A stretch of 64,000 nt of DNA, from NCBI GenBank assembly GCA_023435225.1, contig JAEYRX010000088.1:1-64000 (forward strand). Direction: 5' to 3'. Source of the DNA: Bacillota bacterium. GTDB lineage: Bacteria; Bacillota; UBA4882; UBA8346. A program made the position numbers and the translations under genes. This document shows positions 16,980-25,562 of this stretch, in pieces; position 1 is the first letter of the stretch, and the number at the start of each line of letters is the position of its first letter. A model generated the notes under the pieces. The model saw nothing but the letters and a program-made list of their open reading frames with translations. It did no database searches and was not told where the DNA came from.

Positions 16980-18122
16980 ATGACCAATTCCAATCCTATT
17001 TGGCTGATCGATAGTACGCTCCGGGATGGAGAACAAGCTCCCGGAGTAGTTTTCTCCCGTGATGAAAAAATCAGCATTGCTAAACAGCTGGCGAAGATTG
17101 GTATTCCGGAACTGGAAATCGGAGTCCCGGCAATGGGAGAAATGGAAATAGAAGATATTAAAACTATTATCGGATTAAATCTTGGTTGCCGGTTAACATC
17201 TTGGTGCCGTGGTTTGATTAGTGATATTGATTTGGCTTTAAAATCCGGTGTTGCGGCGATCCATATTTCGTTTCCGGTTTCGCCAATCCTTTTAGAGGCT
17301 CAGAGGAAAAATTCCGCCTGGGTCTTTAAAAGTTTACGGGAAGTATTAGCCTATGCCCGGTCCAAGTTTTCTTTTATTTCGGTAGGAGCTCAGGATGCCT
17401 CGCGGACTGATCTCGATTTTTTAATTGAATTTGCTTCTTTAGCATCGGAGCTTGGGGCTGAACGGCTTAGAATTGCGGATACTGTGGGAATATTAACTCC
17501 AAGGCAAACTTTCTATTTGTTTCAACAAGTACATAGCGCTTTACCAAATTTAGACTTGGAATTTCACGGCCATAACGACCTGGGAATGGCGGTTGCCAAT
17601 ACGGTTACAGCATTCGAAGCCGGAGCTCGTAGCGCAAGTGTAACGGTTAACGGATTGGGGGAGCGAACCGGCAATGCAGCCTTGGAAGAGGTAATTATGG
17701 CTTTAAAAATAGCGGAACACCAAAATTGCATTATTAACACCACGGAGTTAAATGCTCTTTGTGAGAAGGTAGCTCAAGCTTCCGGGCGACCGGTTCCGGT
17801 AGACAAACCGATTACCGGTGCGGCAGTTTTTTTACATGAGTCGGGGATTCATTGCCATGGGCTGATGGTTGACAGAAAAACTTACGAGCCTTTTACCGCT
17901 GCAGAAATTGGCCGGAACATTCCGGAATTTGTGATTGGAAAACATTCAGGTAAAGCGGTGCTACAATCTGTTTTAGCCAGCCTTGGATTAAAAGCTGATT
18001 CATCGCAGGTTGAACTCTTGCTGGAACGATTACGGAAATTTACTATTAAACAAAAACGGGCTTGCTCTTATGAGGAAATTAAGTTGCTTTATAATCAGAT
18101 ATATGAAACAGATTCTAAATGA
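16980..18122 (+). CDS. nifV: Homocitrate synthase (NifV-type)
   Basis: A 380-residue DRE-TIM metallolyase. IDSTLRDGEQAPGV at 10-23 is the signature, EFHGHNDLGMA near 197 supplies the metal-binding His pair, and GLGERTGNA follows. HESGIHCHG begins the C-terminal region. It condenses acetyl-CoA with 2-oxoglutarate. NifV-type length and motifs fit best, but no nif gene lies in the window, so isopropylmalate-like or lysine-type roles cannot be excluded. GGGGG precedes the ATG by about nine bases. Confidence 0.82.
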   Translation: MTNSNPIWLIDSTLRDGEQAPGVVFSRDEKISIAKQLAKIGIPELEIGVPAMGEMEIEDIKTIIGLNLGCRLTSWCRGLISDIDLALKSGVAAIHISFPVSPILLEAQRKNSAWVFKSLREVLAYARSKFSFISVGAQDASRTDLDFLIEFASLASELGAERLRIADTVGILTPRQTFYLFQQVHSALPNLDLEFHGHNDLGMAVANTVTAFEAGARSASVTVNGLGERTGNAALEEVIMALKIAEHQNCIINTTELNALCEKVAQASGRPVPVDKPITGAAVFLHESGIHCHGLMVDRKTYEPFTAAEIGRNIPEFVIGKHSGKAVLQSVLASLGLKADSSQVELLLERLRKFTIKQKRACSYEEIKLLYNQIYETDSK

Positions 18123-18149
18123 TCTTAGTTTTTCCGGTATGATAAAATT

Positions 18150-18178
18150 AAACCCGCCCTGGTATTCAGGGCGGGTTA
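18150..18178. terminator. Bidirectional terminator between nifV and HU gene
   Basis: AACCCGCCCTG and CAGGGCGGGTT form an 11-bp stem between two convergent genes; the minus-strand side carries the clearer T-rich tract. Confidence 0.85.
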
Positions 18179-18182
18179 GGTT

Positions 18183-18461
18183 TTACTTCTTGGCTACTGC
18201 GTCTTTTAAAGCTTTTCCAGCTTTAAATACCGGTACTTTACGGGCAGGAATGCTGATCTCTTTACCGGTTTGAGGATTGCGACCTTTACGGGCAGCCCTT
18301 TTTCTAACATCGAAGCTGCCGAAACCAACTAAAGTAACTTTGTCGCCTTTAGCAAGGGCGCCGCTGATGGCGCCGATAACGGCATCAATTGCTTGGTTGG
18401 ATTCTTTTTTGGTCAGTTTTGAAGCTTTGGCTACTTTTTCGATGAGTTCGGTTTTGGTCAA
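18183..18461 (-). CDS. hup: HU-type DNA-binding protein
   Basis: A 92-residue HU protein of normal length: KTELIEKVAKASKLTKKES at the N-terminus, GFGSFDVRKRAARKGRNPQT and GKEISIPARKVPVFKAGKAL in the DNA-binding arm. It bends and compacts DNA as a homodimer. The start is TTG behind GGAGG. Monocistronic, with a terminator immediately after the stop. Confidence 0.96.
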   Translation of the reverse strand: MTKTELIEKVAKASKLTKKESNQAIDAVIGAISGALAKGDKVTLVGFGSFDVRKRAARKGRNPQTGKEISIPARKVPVFKAGKALKDAVAKK

Positions 18462-18481
18462 TAAAAACGCCTCCTTAAATT

Positions 18482-18789
18482 AAGCTTAGTTTATTATTCG
18501 TGCTGTTTGTTTCTACCAAGTAAATATTCGGCATATATTTCAGTAGTCTTAAGCCTTTTTTAAAAAAAATCTAAAAAAATCAATTGTTTACATCAATGGG
18601 TTACTCGTAGAGCTGGTTATACTGATATAAATTTGATAATTAATCATTTTTGAATGATTTTTATAAAAATTGTCGAATAATATTTCTTGGCATTAGCTTG
18701 GAATTTATTTAGATTAATTTTAAGAGAAATTATTGAGGTTATTTAAGCAAAAAATATTTGATGGTTTATAATTTCGGAGGTATTTTACT
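18482..18789. other. AT-rich intergenic region between hup and kinase gene
   Basis: Around 300 bases between divergent genes. It must contain both promoters. Only the GGAGG site at 18776-18780 for the kinase is distinct. No repeat or gene is seen. Confidence 0.45.
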
Positions 18790-20358
18790 TTGACAACCGA
18801 TTTGAAAACAATTTTACAGGAGCAAAAAAGGAGAACTCAGGATATCTTGGCTTCGGAGAGAGAATTATTGAAAGTAACTTTAAATTCTCTCGGCGAAGGA
18901 GTAATGGCTATTGACCAGGACGAACGGATTATCTTCATTAATAAAGCCGCTACTCGTATTACCGGATATACTGAAAATGAAGCTCTCGGTCTAAAAATCT
19001 CCGAAATCCTTTACATTTTAAATGATAAAACCAGCGAACCCATTACTGAAATCTCGTCTCAAACAGAGTTTAACCATTTGATTTTAGTAGCCCGCGATTT
19101 AAGGGAAATTACGATTAACCTCCATAGCGAACCTATCAGGGATACGGATAATCGAATTATTGGAACTGTTATTGTTTTTCAAGATATTACCGAAAAGCAG
19201 AAAATCGAAGCGGAACTGTTGAAAACGGCGAAACTTGATTCATTGGGCATTCTGGCCGGAGGGGTCGCTCATGATTTTAACAATATTCTAGCGGCAATCC
19301 TGGCCAATTTACAGCTGGCGACGATGAAGCTGAAACAACACCAAGATATCACTAGATATCTGGATAGTAGTATCGAAACAACCCGCAAAGCTAGTGAACT
19401 TACCAAACAATTGCTTACTTTTGCCAAAGGCGGAAACCCCGTTAAAAAGTCCGCTTCAATAACTAATCTGGTAAAGGATACGGTTCAGTTCGCATTAAGC
19501 GGTTCCAAGGTTAAAGCGGAATTTCATTTTCCGGAAGGCCTTTGGGTGCTGGATATTGATGAAGGACAAATAAGTCAAGTAATTAACAACCTGACCATTA
19601 ATGCCGAACAAGCGATGCCGGCCGGAGGCATCCTGGAAATTTACGGCGAAAATGTTTTTTTCGAGACTAAAGGACAATATAATCCCGGACGCTATATTAA
19701 GTTGACGGTGAAAGATCACGGCATAGGGATACCTTCCGGAATTATCAATAAGATTTTTGATCCGTTTTTTACTACTAAACGGACGGGTAATGGTCTTGGC
19801 CTCTCAACCTCTTATTCGATCATAAAAAAACACAACGGTTATCTGGAAGTAGAGTCCAAACCGGGGATTGGCACTACTTTTTATATTTACCTCCCGGCAT
19901 CTATGGAAACACTAATTCAAACCGAAATCAAAAAAGAACTGGCCGTTTGTGGTGAAGCAAAAATATTACTGATGGATGATGAAGATACCATCCGTAACGC
20001 CGGTGGAGAAATGTTGGCACTGTATGGATATAAAGTTACTTTGGCCAGAGATGGCCGGGAAACGGTTGAGTCTTATAAAAAAGCCATGGAGATTGGTGAA
20101 CCATACGAAGTAGTAATTATGGATTTAACTGTACCCGGGGGTTTAGGCGGGATTGAAACAATGGCTATCTTACGCCGGATAGATCCGGAGATTAGGGCCA
20201 TCATCTCCAGCGGTTATGCCAGTGACCCGGTTATGTCCGAGTATGAAAAGTATGGTTTCAGCGGTGTAGTAACCAAACCGTATAAGTATGGTGAGTTAAT
20301 TAAAGTTCTGAATAGTGTAATCGATAATAAACAATTGGTGCTGGATTTAAAGTATTAA
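18790..20358 (+). CDS. PAS sensor histidine kinase with C-terminal receiver domain
   Basis: A 522-residue soluble hybrid kinase. A short coiled region leads to a PAS domain (about 28-140; NSLGEGVMAIDQDERIIFIN), then the dimerisation helix with phospho-acceptor His161 in AGGVAHDFNN. The ATPase follows (NNLTINAEQAM, DHGIGIP, FDPFFTTKRTGNGLGLS). The receiver starts near 395, with LLMDDEDT and phospho-Asp445 in VIMDLTVPGG. No transmembrane helix is present, so the signal is cytoplasmic. The TTG start follows CGGAGG. There is no output-domain response regulator adjacent. Confidence 0.92.
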   Translation: MTTDLKTILQEQKRRTQDILASERELLKVTLNSLGEGVMAIDQDERIIFINKAATRITGYTENEALGLKISEILYILNDKTSEPITEISSQTEFNHLILVARDLREITINLHSEPIRDTDNRIIGTVIVFQDITEKQKIEAELLKTAKLDSLGILAGGVAHDFNNILAAILANLQLATMKLKQHQDITRYLDSSIETTRKASELTKQLLTFAKGGNPVKKSASITNLVKDTVQFALSGSKVKAEFHFPEGLWVLDIDEGQISQVINNLTINAEQAMPAGGILEIYGENVFFETKGQYNPGRYIKLTVKDHGIGIPSGIINKIFDPFFTTKRTGNGLGLSTSYSIIKKHNGYLEVESKPGIGTTFYIYLPASMETLIQTEIKKELAVCGEAKILLMDDEDTIRNAGGEMLALYGYKVTLARDGRETVESYKKAMEIGEPYEVVIMDLTVPGGLGGIETMAILRRIDPEIRAIISSGYASDPVMSEYEKYGFSGVVTKPYKYGELIKVLNSVIDNKQLVLDLKY

Positions 20359-20367
20359 CTCAACTTT

Positions 20368-21804
20368 CTAGAATATATGAGTAAATATATTATTGCTATC
20401 ACCATTATTATTTAAAATCCAAAAGAAAGGGCCGATTTTGATTACTGTTTTATCATTTTCAATACCTGAACACCAGTTGCTCCAATTCATGGAATCTTGA
20501 AAATAAATCCAGTGATGATTAATAATAGTGCGGGTTGTTGTTAATGTTTTAACCGTCACCTTATGTAAGCCCATTTGAGGAAAGTCATCTCTATTGCGTT
20601 TGTTATAACCAAAATAGACCTTATTTACATTATAAGCGTCAGGTAACGGATTATCGTCGATTAAAAGCGTTGTTTTTAAGATTCTTCCTTCAGCTTCAAT
20701 TACATGAGCGGATATTTCAAATTCATGCGGAGTAAAGTAATTAATCCACAAATTAACCGGGAGCGTTTCTTCAACCAATTGCCAAGGAATAACAGCTGCG
20801 ATCCCAAGTAAAAGTAAAATAAATCCTGTAATAACAACTTGGTTCCTTTTCGTTTGATTGATGGACCGAAGTGCTTCGAGCCTTTTCTTTAAAAGTGTTA
20901 CCGATTTCGAATAGTAATAGGCGGTCAGAGGGTTAGATTTAGTCGGTTCCGGCTGAATTGATACCCTTAAAAGCATATTACCGAAATAATTAGCGGGAGC
21001 TTTGGTATATTTAACCGCCAATTGATCGGAACAAATTTCCTGAAGTTGAACTAATTTTTTCTCAATCCACCATACAACAGGAAAAAAGAAGAAAAGAGAA
21101 CGAGCTATAACCGGCAACCAGTTCCAGCATAAATCGCCCCTTTTATAATGGGCCAATTCATGCGCCAGCACTAACCGTAATTCATCTGTTTTAAAATCAT
21201 TCAACATTGAAGCTGGTAAAATGATTTTCGGCTGAATAATTCCCTGGAGCAGAGGAGAATGAATCCTTTCTGCGGTAAACAATTCCGGTATTTTACGAAA
21301 TTTATTTTGGCGTCCCAATGCTTGATAGCAGCTAATAATACTATCATCTTGGAGAGGAGAACAACTATTGCGTAAAATCTGTTGCCGGCGAAATAAATAA
21401 AACAAACCGCCCATAAAAAAAACTGCTCCAATAAACCATAGAACAAACCAGAACTTTATTTCTAAAAATGAAGTAGGAACAGGCAGAACCGTTTTAAATA
21501 TTGATCGAGTCATTTTTGCAAAGTGTCTGGTATTATCCGAGTTCACCAGTAACCATCTTAGTTGATGGGAGCTGGTTTGTAACTGAAAATATAATTTGAC
21601 CGGTTTCAGCCAAAAAAAAGCGATTATAAGTTTCACATAAATCAAACGCCATAACCAACACTGAATCGACGGATGAATTTTAGGAAAAAGTCGAATTATT
21701 CCCCAGGTCAGAAAACATAGCAGACTTCCTTGCCATAAAGAATTAATCATCAAATTGGCCCAATCGTCAATTAAACTATAGCTAAAAATTGGCCCAATGG
21801 CCAT
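20368..21804 (-). CDS. M56 (BlaR1/MecR1-like) membrane peptidase, paralog 2
   Basis: A 478-residue membrane sensor-type peptidase. Four helices are expected in residues 15-140 and around 320. AHELAH near 214-218 plus EICSDQ about 40 residues on give the M56 zinc site. Beyond the last helix, the C-terminal 120 residues (from LPVNLWINYFTP) are extracytoplasmic and unlike the penicillin-binding sensor of BlaR1. It is a full-length paralog of the gene at 22212. Its own repressor gene is reduced to a 20-codon stub at 22066-22128. Confidence 0.87.
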   Translation of the reverse strand: MAIGPIFSYSLIDDWANLMINSLWQGSLLCFLTWGIIRLFPKIHPSIQCWLWRLIYVKLIIAFFWLKPVKLYFQLQTSSHQLRWLLVNSDNTRHFAKMTRSIFKTVLPVPTSFLEIKFWFVLWFIGAVFFMGGLFYLFRRQQILRNSCSPLQDDSIISCYQALGRQNKFRKIPELFTAERIHSPLLQGIIQPKIILPASMLNDFKTDELRLVLAHELAHYKRGDLCWNWLPVIARSLFFFFPVVWWIEKKLVQLQEICSDQLAVKYTKAPANYFGNMLLRVSIQPEPTKSNPLTAYYYSKSVTLLKKRLEALRSINQTKRNQVVITGFILLLLGIAAVIPWQLVEETLPVNLWINYFTPHEFEISAHVIEAEGRILKTTLLIDDNPLPDAYNVNKVYFGYNKRNRDDFPQMGLHKVTVKTLTTTRTIINHHWIYFQDSMNWSNWCSGIENDKTVIKIGPFFWILNNNGDSNNIFTHIF

Positions 21805-21953
21805 CTTAATTCATCCTTTCACTGGTTGGGTCTGCTCTAAGCGGCAATAAGCTTTTTTAAATGGTTAAGTAGTCGTCCACGCCAGCATCCACTGCGCACC
21901 TGAAAGTATGAAAATAAGGCTGGGTGAACGACAAGCATCGATAGCATTTTTAG

Positions 21954-22051
21954 GGAAGCGCTGATTAATTGAATAAGTGACGATTTTGTGCTTCGCAAAA
22001 TGCCTAATACCGCATATTTGCTTGCACAAAATCGGATTAATCAGCGCTTCC
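21954..22051. repeat. 98-bp palindromic MITE-like element, copy A
   Basis: The ends are GGAAGCGCTGATTAAT and its inverse, and the interior also pairs almost throughout. Directly repeated TTAG flanks both ends, as in a target-site duplication. An inverted copy of the same length with about two differences lies at 51111-51208. Confidence 0.9.
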
Positions 22052-22065
22052 TTAGATATGTCTCG

Positions 22066-22128
22066 TTAATTTTGACTTTTTGAGAATTTAACCAGTTCTA
22101 ATTCTTGAGATCCCAAACTGGGCTGCAT
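22066..22128 (-). pseudogene. Truncated duplicate of the BlaI-type repressor (N-terminal stub)
   Basis: The frame MQPSLGSQELELVKFSKSQN then stop matches the beginning of the intact repressor at 24031 (MQPSLGAQELELIRLISNSQ). An AGGAGA site remains upstream. The rest of the gene is gone; the repeat copy A sits 15 bases past the stop. This shows that the repressor plus M56 pair was duplicated and one repressor lost. Confidence 0.8.
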
Positions 22129-22211
22129 TTATATTCTCCTAATTTCCTAAAAGCTTGGGAAGATCATGTATACTATTATTAATTAGATCTTCCGACCAAC
22201 CAATCTTGATA

Positions 22212-23639
22212 CTATGAAAAGAGTTTAAACCGGTTATTGACAACCCAAAAGAAAGGGCCTATTTTAATGAGTGTTTTATTACTTTCTAAACCCAAATTTT
22301 GACTACACCAAATCATGGAGTCGTGGAAATAAATCCAGTTTTCATTCTTCAATACACCAGCGGTTGTTTGTGCTTTAATGGTCACTTTATGCGGTCCTGC
22401 CAGAGGAAAGCTATCCTCATTAGACCTAACGAAACCCAAATACACTCCATTGGCGTTAAAGGTGGTGGATATTGGTTTACCGTCAATTAAAGCCGTAATT
22501 GTTTTAATTTCTTCTTCAGGTAACATCACACGAGCTGACAGTTCAAATCGGTCAGGTGAAAAATAATTGATATACAAATTAACAGGAAGAGTTTGAGCTT
22601 CAGACAGTTGACAGGGGATAACAGCCGCAACCCCCAGTATAAATAAGATAAATCCACTAAGAACCATCCGCCTTCTATTCATTTGATTGACATATTGAAG
22701 CGCCGTGAGTCTGCTCTTTAATAGTTCCAAAGATTGGGAAGCGAAACCAGCTGATAAAATAGTTGATTTCGGTAGTTCATGTTGGAGGGAAACCTCTAAT
22801 AACATTCTGCCGAATTTTGCAGCGGGAGTTTTGACATATTGAAGCGCTAACCGATCGCAACAAATTTCCTGGAGTTGCATTAATTTTTTCTCAACCCACC
22901 AAAAGTAAGGGAGAAAGAAGAACGCGGTACGTACCATTACCGGTAGCCAGTTCCAGAATAAATCGCCCCTTTTATAATGGGCCAATTCATGGGCGAGTAT
23001 TAACTGTAATTCATCGGATTTAAAATCAATTAGCATTGAAGCAGGCAAAATAATCTTTGGATGGATGATTCCTTGCAGTAAAGGGGAGTGGGCTTGATTG
23101 GAGGCAAACAACCGCGGCATTTTACGAAATTTGTTCTGAAGTCCTAAATCCTGATATTGTCCAATTATAACGGGATCAGCGACGGGGATATAACTGTAGC
23201 CGTTCTTTTGTCGTTGGTACTCTAAATAAAATAAACCGACCAATAAAATAATCAGCCCTGTTAGCCAGAGTATAAACCAAAACCCAGTCCCGCTGCCTGA
23301 AATAGGAAGCGTTGGGTTGGTTTCCAAAAAGGATTGCGTCATTTTACCCAAGTGTCTGGAAGGTTCCTGGTTCACCAGGAGCCATCCGAGTTGACGGAGG
23401 CCTATTTGCAGATGAAAATATAACTTCAGCGGTTTTACCCAAATGAAGGTGATCAGCGTTTTTAGACAGGCAAGCCGCCACAACCAACACTGGATCTCCG
23501 GATGAATCCGGGGAAACAGCCGGAGTAAAATCCAGATTAAAAGCAACGCCAGACTTCCCTGCCATAAGGCGCTAATCATGAAGTTGACCCAACCGTCCAA
23601 AATTGCATTGCTGAAGATTGGCCAAATTGACATCTTCAT
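22212..23639 (-). CDS. M56 (BlaR1/MecR1-like) membrane peptidase, paralog 1
   Basis: A 475-residue membrane peptidase with helices in residues 15-70, 118-140 and around 320. AHELAH near 214-218 and EICCDRLA about 40 residues on form the zinc site. BlaR1-type proteins cleave their repressor after sensing a signal. The C-terminal sensor (from LPVNLYINYFSPDRFELSAR) is about 115 residues of predicted beta structure and not a penicillin-binding domain. It overlaps the repressor stop by four bases, so the two are coupled. Paralog 2 lies directly downstream. Confidence 0.9.
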   Translation of the reverse strand: MKMSIWPIFSNAILDGWVNFMISALWQGSLALLLIWILLRLFPRIHPEIQCWLWRLACLKTLITFIWVKPLKLYFHLQIGLRQLGWLLVNQEPSRHLGKMTQSFLETNPTLPISGSGTGFWFILWLTGLIILLVGLFYLEYQRQKNGYSYIPVADPVIIGQYQDLGLQNKFRKMPRLFASNQAHSPLLQGIIHPKIILPASMLIDFKSDELQLILAHELAHYKRGDLFWNWLPVMVRTAFFFLPYFWWVEKKLMQLQEICCDRLALQYVKTPAAKFGRMLLEVSLQHELPKSTILSAGFASQSLELLKSRLTALQYVNQMNRRRMVLSGFILFILGVAAVIPCQLSEAQTLPVNLYINYFSPDRFELSARVMLPEEEIKTITALIDGKPISTTFNANGVYLGFVRSNEDSFPLAGPHKVTIKAQTTAGVLKNENWIYFHDSMIWCSQNLGLESNKTLIKIGPFFWVVNNRFKLFS

Positions 23640-24031
23640 TTGTCCTTTCGTTCCGTCCGGCTCTTGTCCAAATCTGCAACCAACTGTTTTAGTTCAGCCA
23701 AATCGGTCTCGCTAATCTCGGCTTCCTGAGTCAGATAAGCCACAAACGGAGAGACTGATCCTTCGAGGGACTTTTCAACGAAATTCCGTATGATGCCTTG
23801 CAAAAACTCCCCTTTTGAAACCTGGGACTCATAATGATAAATTCCTTCCTTTACAGTCCGTACTAAAAACCCCTTTTTCCGTAAACGATCCAACATAGTT
23901 AAGATCGTAGTGCGCGCCAAACCGTGCGATTCCCCGAAAAGCTTCACAATTTCCCGCGCGCTTAGCGGAGTTTGGCTATTGCTGATTAATCTGATTAGTT
24001 CCAATTCTTGAGCTCCCAAACTAGGTTGCAT
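23636..24031 (-). CDS. BlaI/MecI/CopY family repressor
   Basis: A 131-residue winged-helix repressor: MQPSLGAQELELIRLISNSQ, then LSAREIVKLFGESHGLARTTILTMLDRLRKKGFL, and a helical dimerisation tail. Family members bind TACA...TGTA operators and are inactivated by M56 proteolysis. It has its own promoter (TTGACG-17-TATACT) with an operator at 24049-24064, so it is autoregulated, and it faces the export locus, whose promoter carries two further operators. Confidence 0.93.
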   Translation of the reverse strand: MQPSLGAQELELIRLISNSQTPLSAREIVKLFGESHGLARTTILTMLDRLRKKGFLVRTVKEGIYHYESQVSKGEFLQGIIRNFVEKSLEGSVSPFVAYLTQEAEISETDLAELKQLVADLDKSRTERKDK

Positions 24032-24048
24032 TTTTTGCCTCCAAACAC

Positions 24049-24093
24049 TGACTACTATTGTAAACAGTATATCATTTTTTTAGAACAGCGTCA
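24049..24093 (-). promoter_or_regulatory. Promoter and operator of the repressor gene
   Basis: On the minus strand TTGACG (24088-24093), a 17-base spacer and TATACT (24065-24070) are followed directly by GTTTACAATAGTAGTC (24049-24064). The same 16-base site occurs twice in the divergent promoter. Confidence 0.8.
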
Positions 24094-24135
24094 AATGAAT
24101 AAAGGATAAAGTCAGAAACACAAATTATAAAATGA

Positions 24136-24195
24136 TTGACTAAGATAAAAAAAGATGGTATTGTTTACATATGTAGTCGGTCTACAAAAGTAGTC
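24136..24195 (+). promoter_or_regulatory. Promoter with two operators for the export locus
   Basis: TTGACT (24136-24141), a 17-base spacer and TATTGT (24159-24164) form the promoter. GTTTACATATGTAGTC (24163-24178) overlaps the -10 end and start point, and GTCTACAAAAGTAGTC (24180-24195) follows with a 17-base offset. With the third copy at 24049 the consensus is GTYTACAWWWGTAGTC, containing the TACA/TGTA-type core known for BlaI/MecI. Confidence 0.82.
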
Positions 24196-24226
24196 GGCTA
24201 GTTTGACTTTTGCGGAGGTATAATAT

Positions 24227-25441
24227 ATGGCTTTAATACAGATTGCCTATGCAGGGTTTAAACGATACCAAAGCCGGAGAAGGAATTTCACGGTAATCAT
24301 CATTGGAAGTTATTTTTTAGTCTGTGTTTTTATGTTATTTTTCCGGACGGCTTTTCAAAATATCTATGAATTTTGGGTTGCTAATTATATCGGCGGTAAT
24401 ATTATCGTTTCCAAAGATGTAAGGGCATATGATTTCCAACATCCGCTTCCTCCGGAAAACTACTTCAGTTTCAGTGAGTTCATTAATAATAATCCCGCTT
24501 TTAAAGAAAAGGTATCTCCTTGTTTACGAGTTGGTGTTTTACTTGAAGATAAACTGTTTGGAAGATCTATGTTTTGCTTGGTCAATGGTATCGATATCCT
24601 AAATAAAAAAGGCTTTGTCAAACAGTTGGTTCTTGTAGAAGGTAGAATGTTCAATAATAATCGAAATGAAGTAGTCCTCCCAAAACAATTGGCATATCGT
24701 CTTGGAGTTGGAATAGGGGATTCACTGGTGATTTATGTCATGACCAAGGATGGCTATCAGAATTTTGATTTGTTAAAGGTGGTTGGGTTTCTAAATATTT
24801 CCTTACCGGCTGAAACCTTTTATAGTCAGACAATGGTATATATGCCTTTAGAAAAATTACGTGAATTAGTGATGATTGGCCCGGATCAGGTGAGTGAGGC
24901 CATAGTCTTTAAAAAAGTAGGACTATTAAGGGCGCCTTTTCGCGGGAATTTTAAGCAGGTTAACGGGCTCACCAGTTTTTCTCTGGTTCGTTCCCTCTTT
25001 TTTGCATTCTGGTTTCTGGAGGCTACCATCTTATTTTTAGTATTTGTAATGGCTTTCTGCACAATTTATCAAAATGTCGGGTTAATGAATATTGAGCGGG
25101 AAAAAGAAATTGGGATTTATCTTACAAATGGAGCAAAACCTTGTTGGATTCAGCGCTTAATGTTTTATGAATTATTATTATATTCGGTTTATTGTTCGAT
25201 ATGGGGTGGATTATTAAGTTTATTGGTAGTCATCGGGGTAAATAATTCCGGAATATATCCGGGTGATCTTCCCACCAAGCTTTTAATGGCGTGTTTTCAT
25301 TTCGTCATTGACAATCATTTGGAAACTTATCTCATGTCTTTTTTATTAATCCTGTTATTAATGATATTCGGCAGCGTTGGACCTATTTGGCGGGCTACCC
25401 GGAACCCCCTGATTACCGGATTGTTTAGAAAACATTTATAG
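24227..25441 (+). CDS. FtsX-like ABC transporter permease (cassette 1, first subunit)
   Basis: A 404-residue permease with the MacB/LolC layout: one N-terminal helix (RRNFTVIIIGSYFLVCVFML), a periplasmic domain of about 220 residues, and three C-terminal helices containing the FtsX core (NVGLMNIEREKEIGIYLTNGAKP). It is a close paralog of the gene at 29687. First gene of the operon facing the repressor, 30 bases after operator 3. It probably forms a heterodimer with the permease that follows; no ATPase is encoded in this cassette. Confidence 0.9.
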   Translation: MALIQIAYAGFKRYQSRRRNFTVIIIGSYFLVCVFMLFFRTAFQNIYEFWVANYIGGNIIVSKDVRAYDFQHPLPPENYFSFSEFINNNPAFKEKVSPCLRVGVLLEDKLFGRSMFCLVNGIDILNKKGFVKQLVLVEGRMFNNNRNEVVLPKQLAYRLGVGIGDSLVIYVMTKDGYQNFDLLKVVGFLNISLPAETFYSQTMVYMPLEKLRELVMIGPDQVSEAIVFKKVGLLRAPFRGNFKQVNGLTSFSLVRSLFFAFWFLEATILFLVFVMAFCTIYQNVGLMNIEREKEIGIYLTNGAKPCWIQRLMFYELLLYSVYCSIWGGLLSLLVVIGVNNSGIYPGDLPTKLLMACFHFVIDNHLETYLMSFLLILLLMIFGSVGPIWRATRNPLITGLFRKHL

Positions 25442-25562
25442 GATTACCATTTTCTTAGGATTATTGAGTAGATAATATTAAAATCTGTTTTTTGTTTGAA
25501 TTACCAATATGTTTAGTTGGATGTCATTTCTAATTATAAGTCAAGATGAAAGGTTTATTTTG

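Noticed and set aside
20368..23639. Beta-lactam resistance regulators blaR1/mecR1
   Set aside because: The C-terminal sensor is not penicillin-binding and the divergent genes are an exporter, so the resistance label would mislead.
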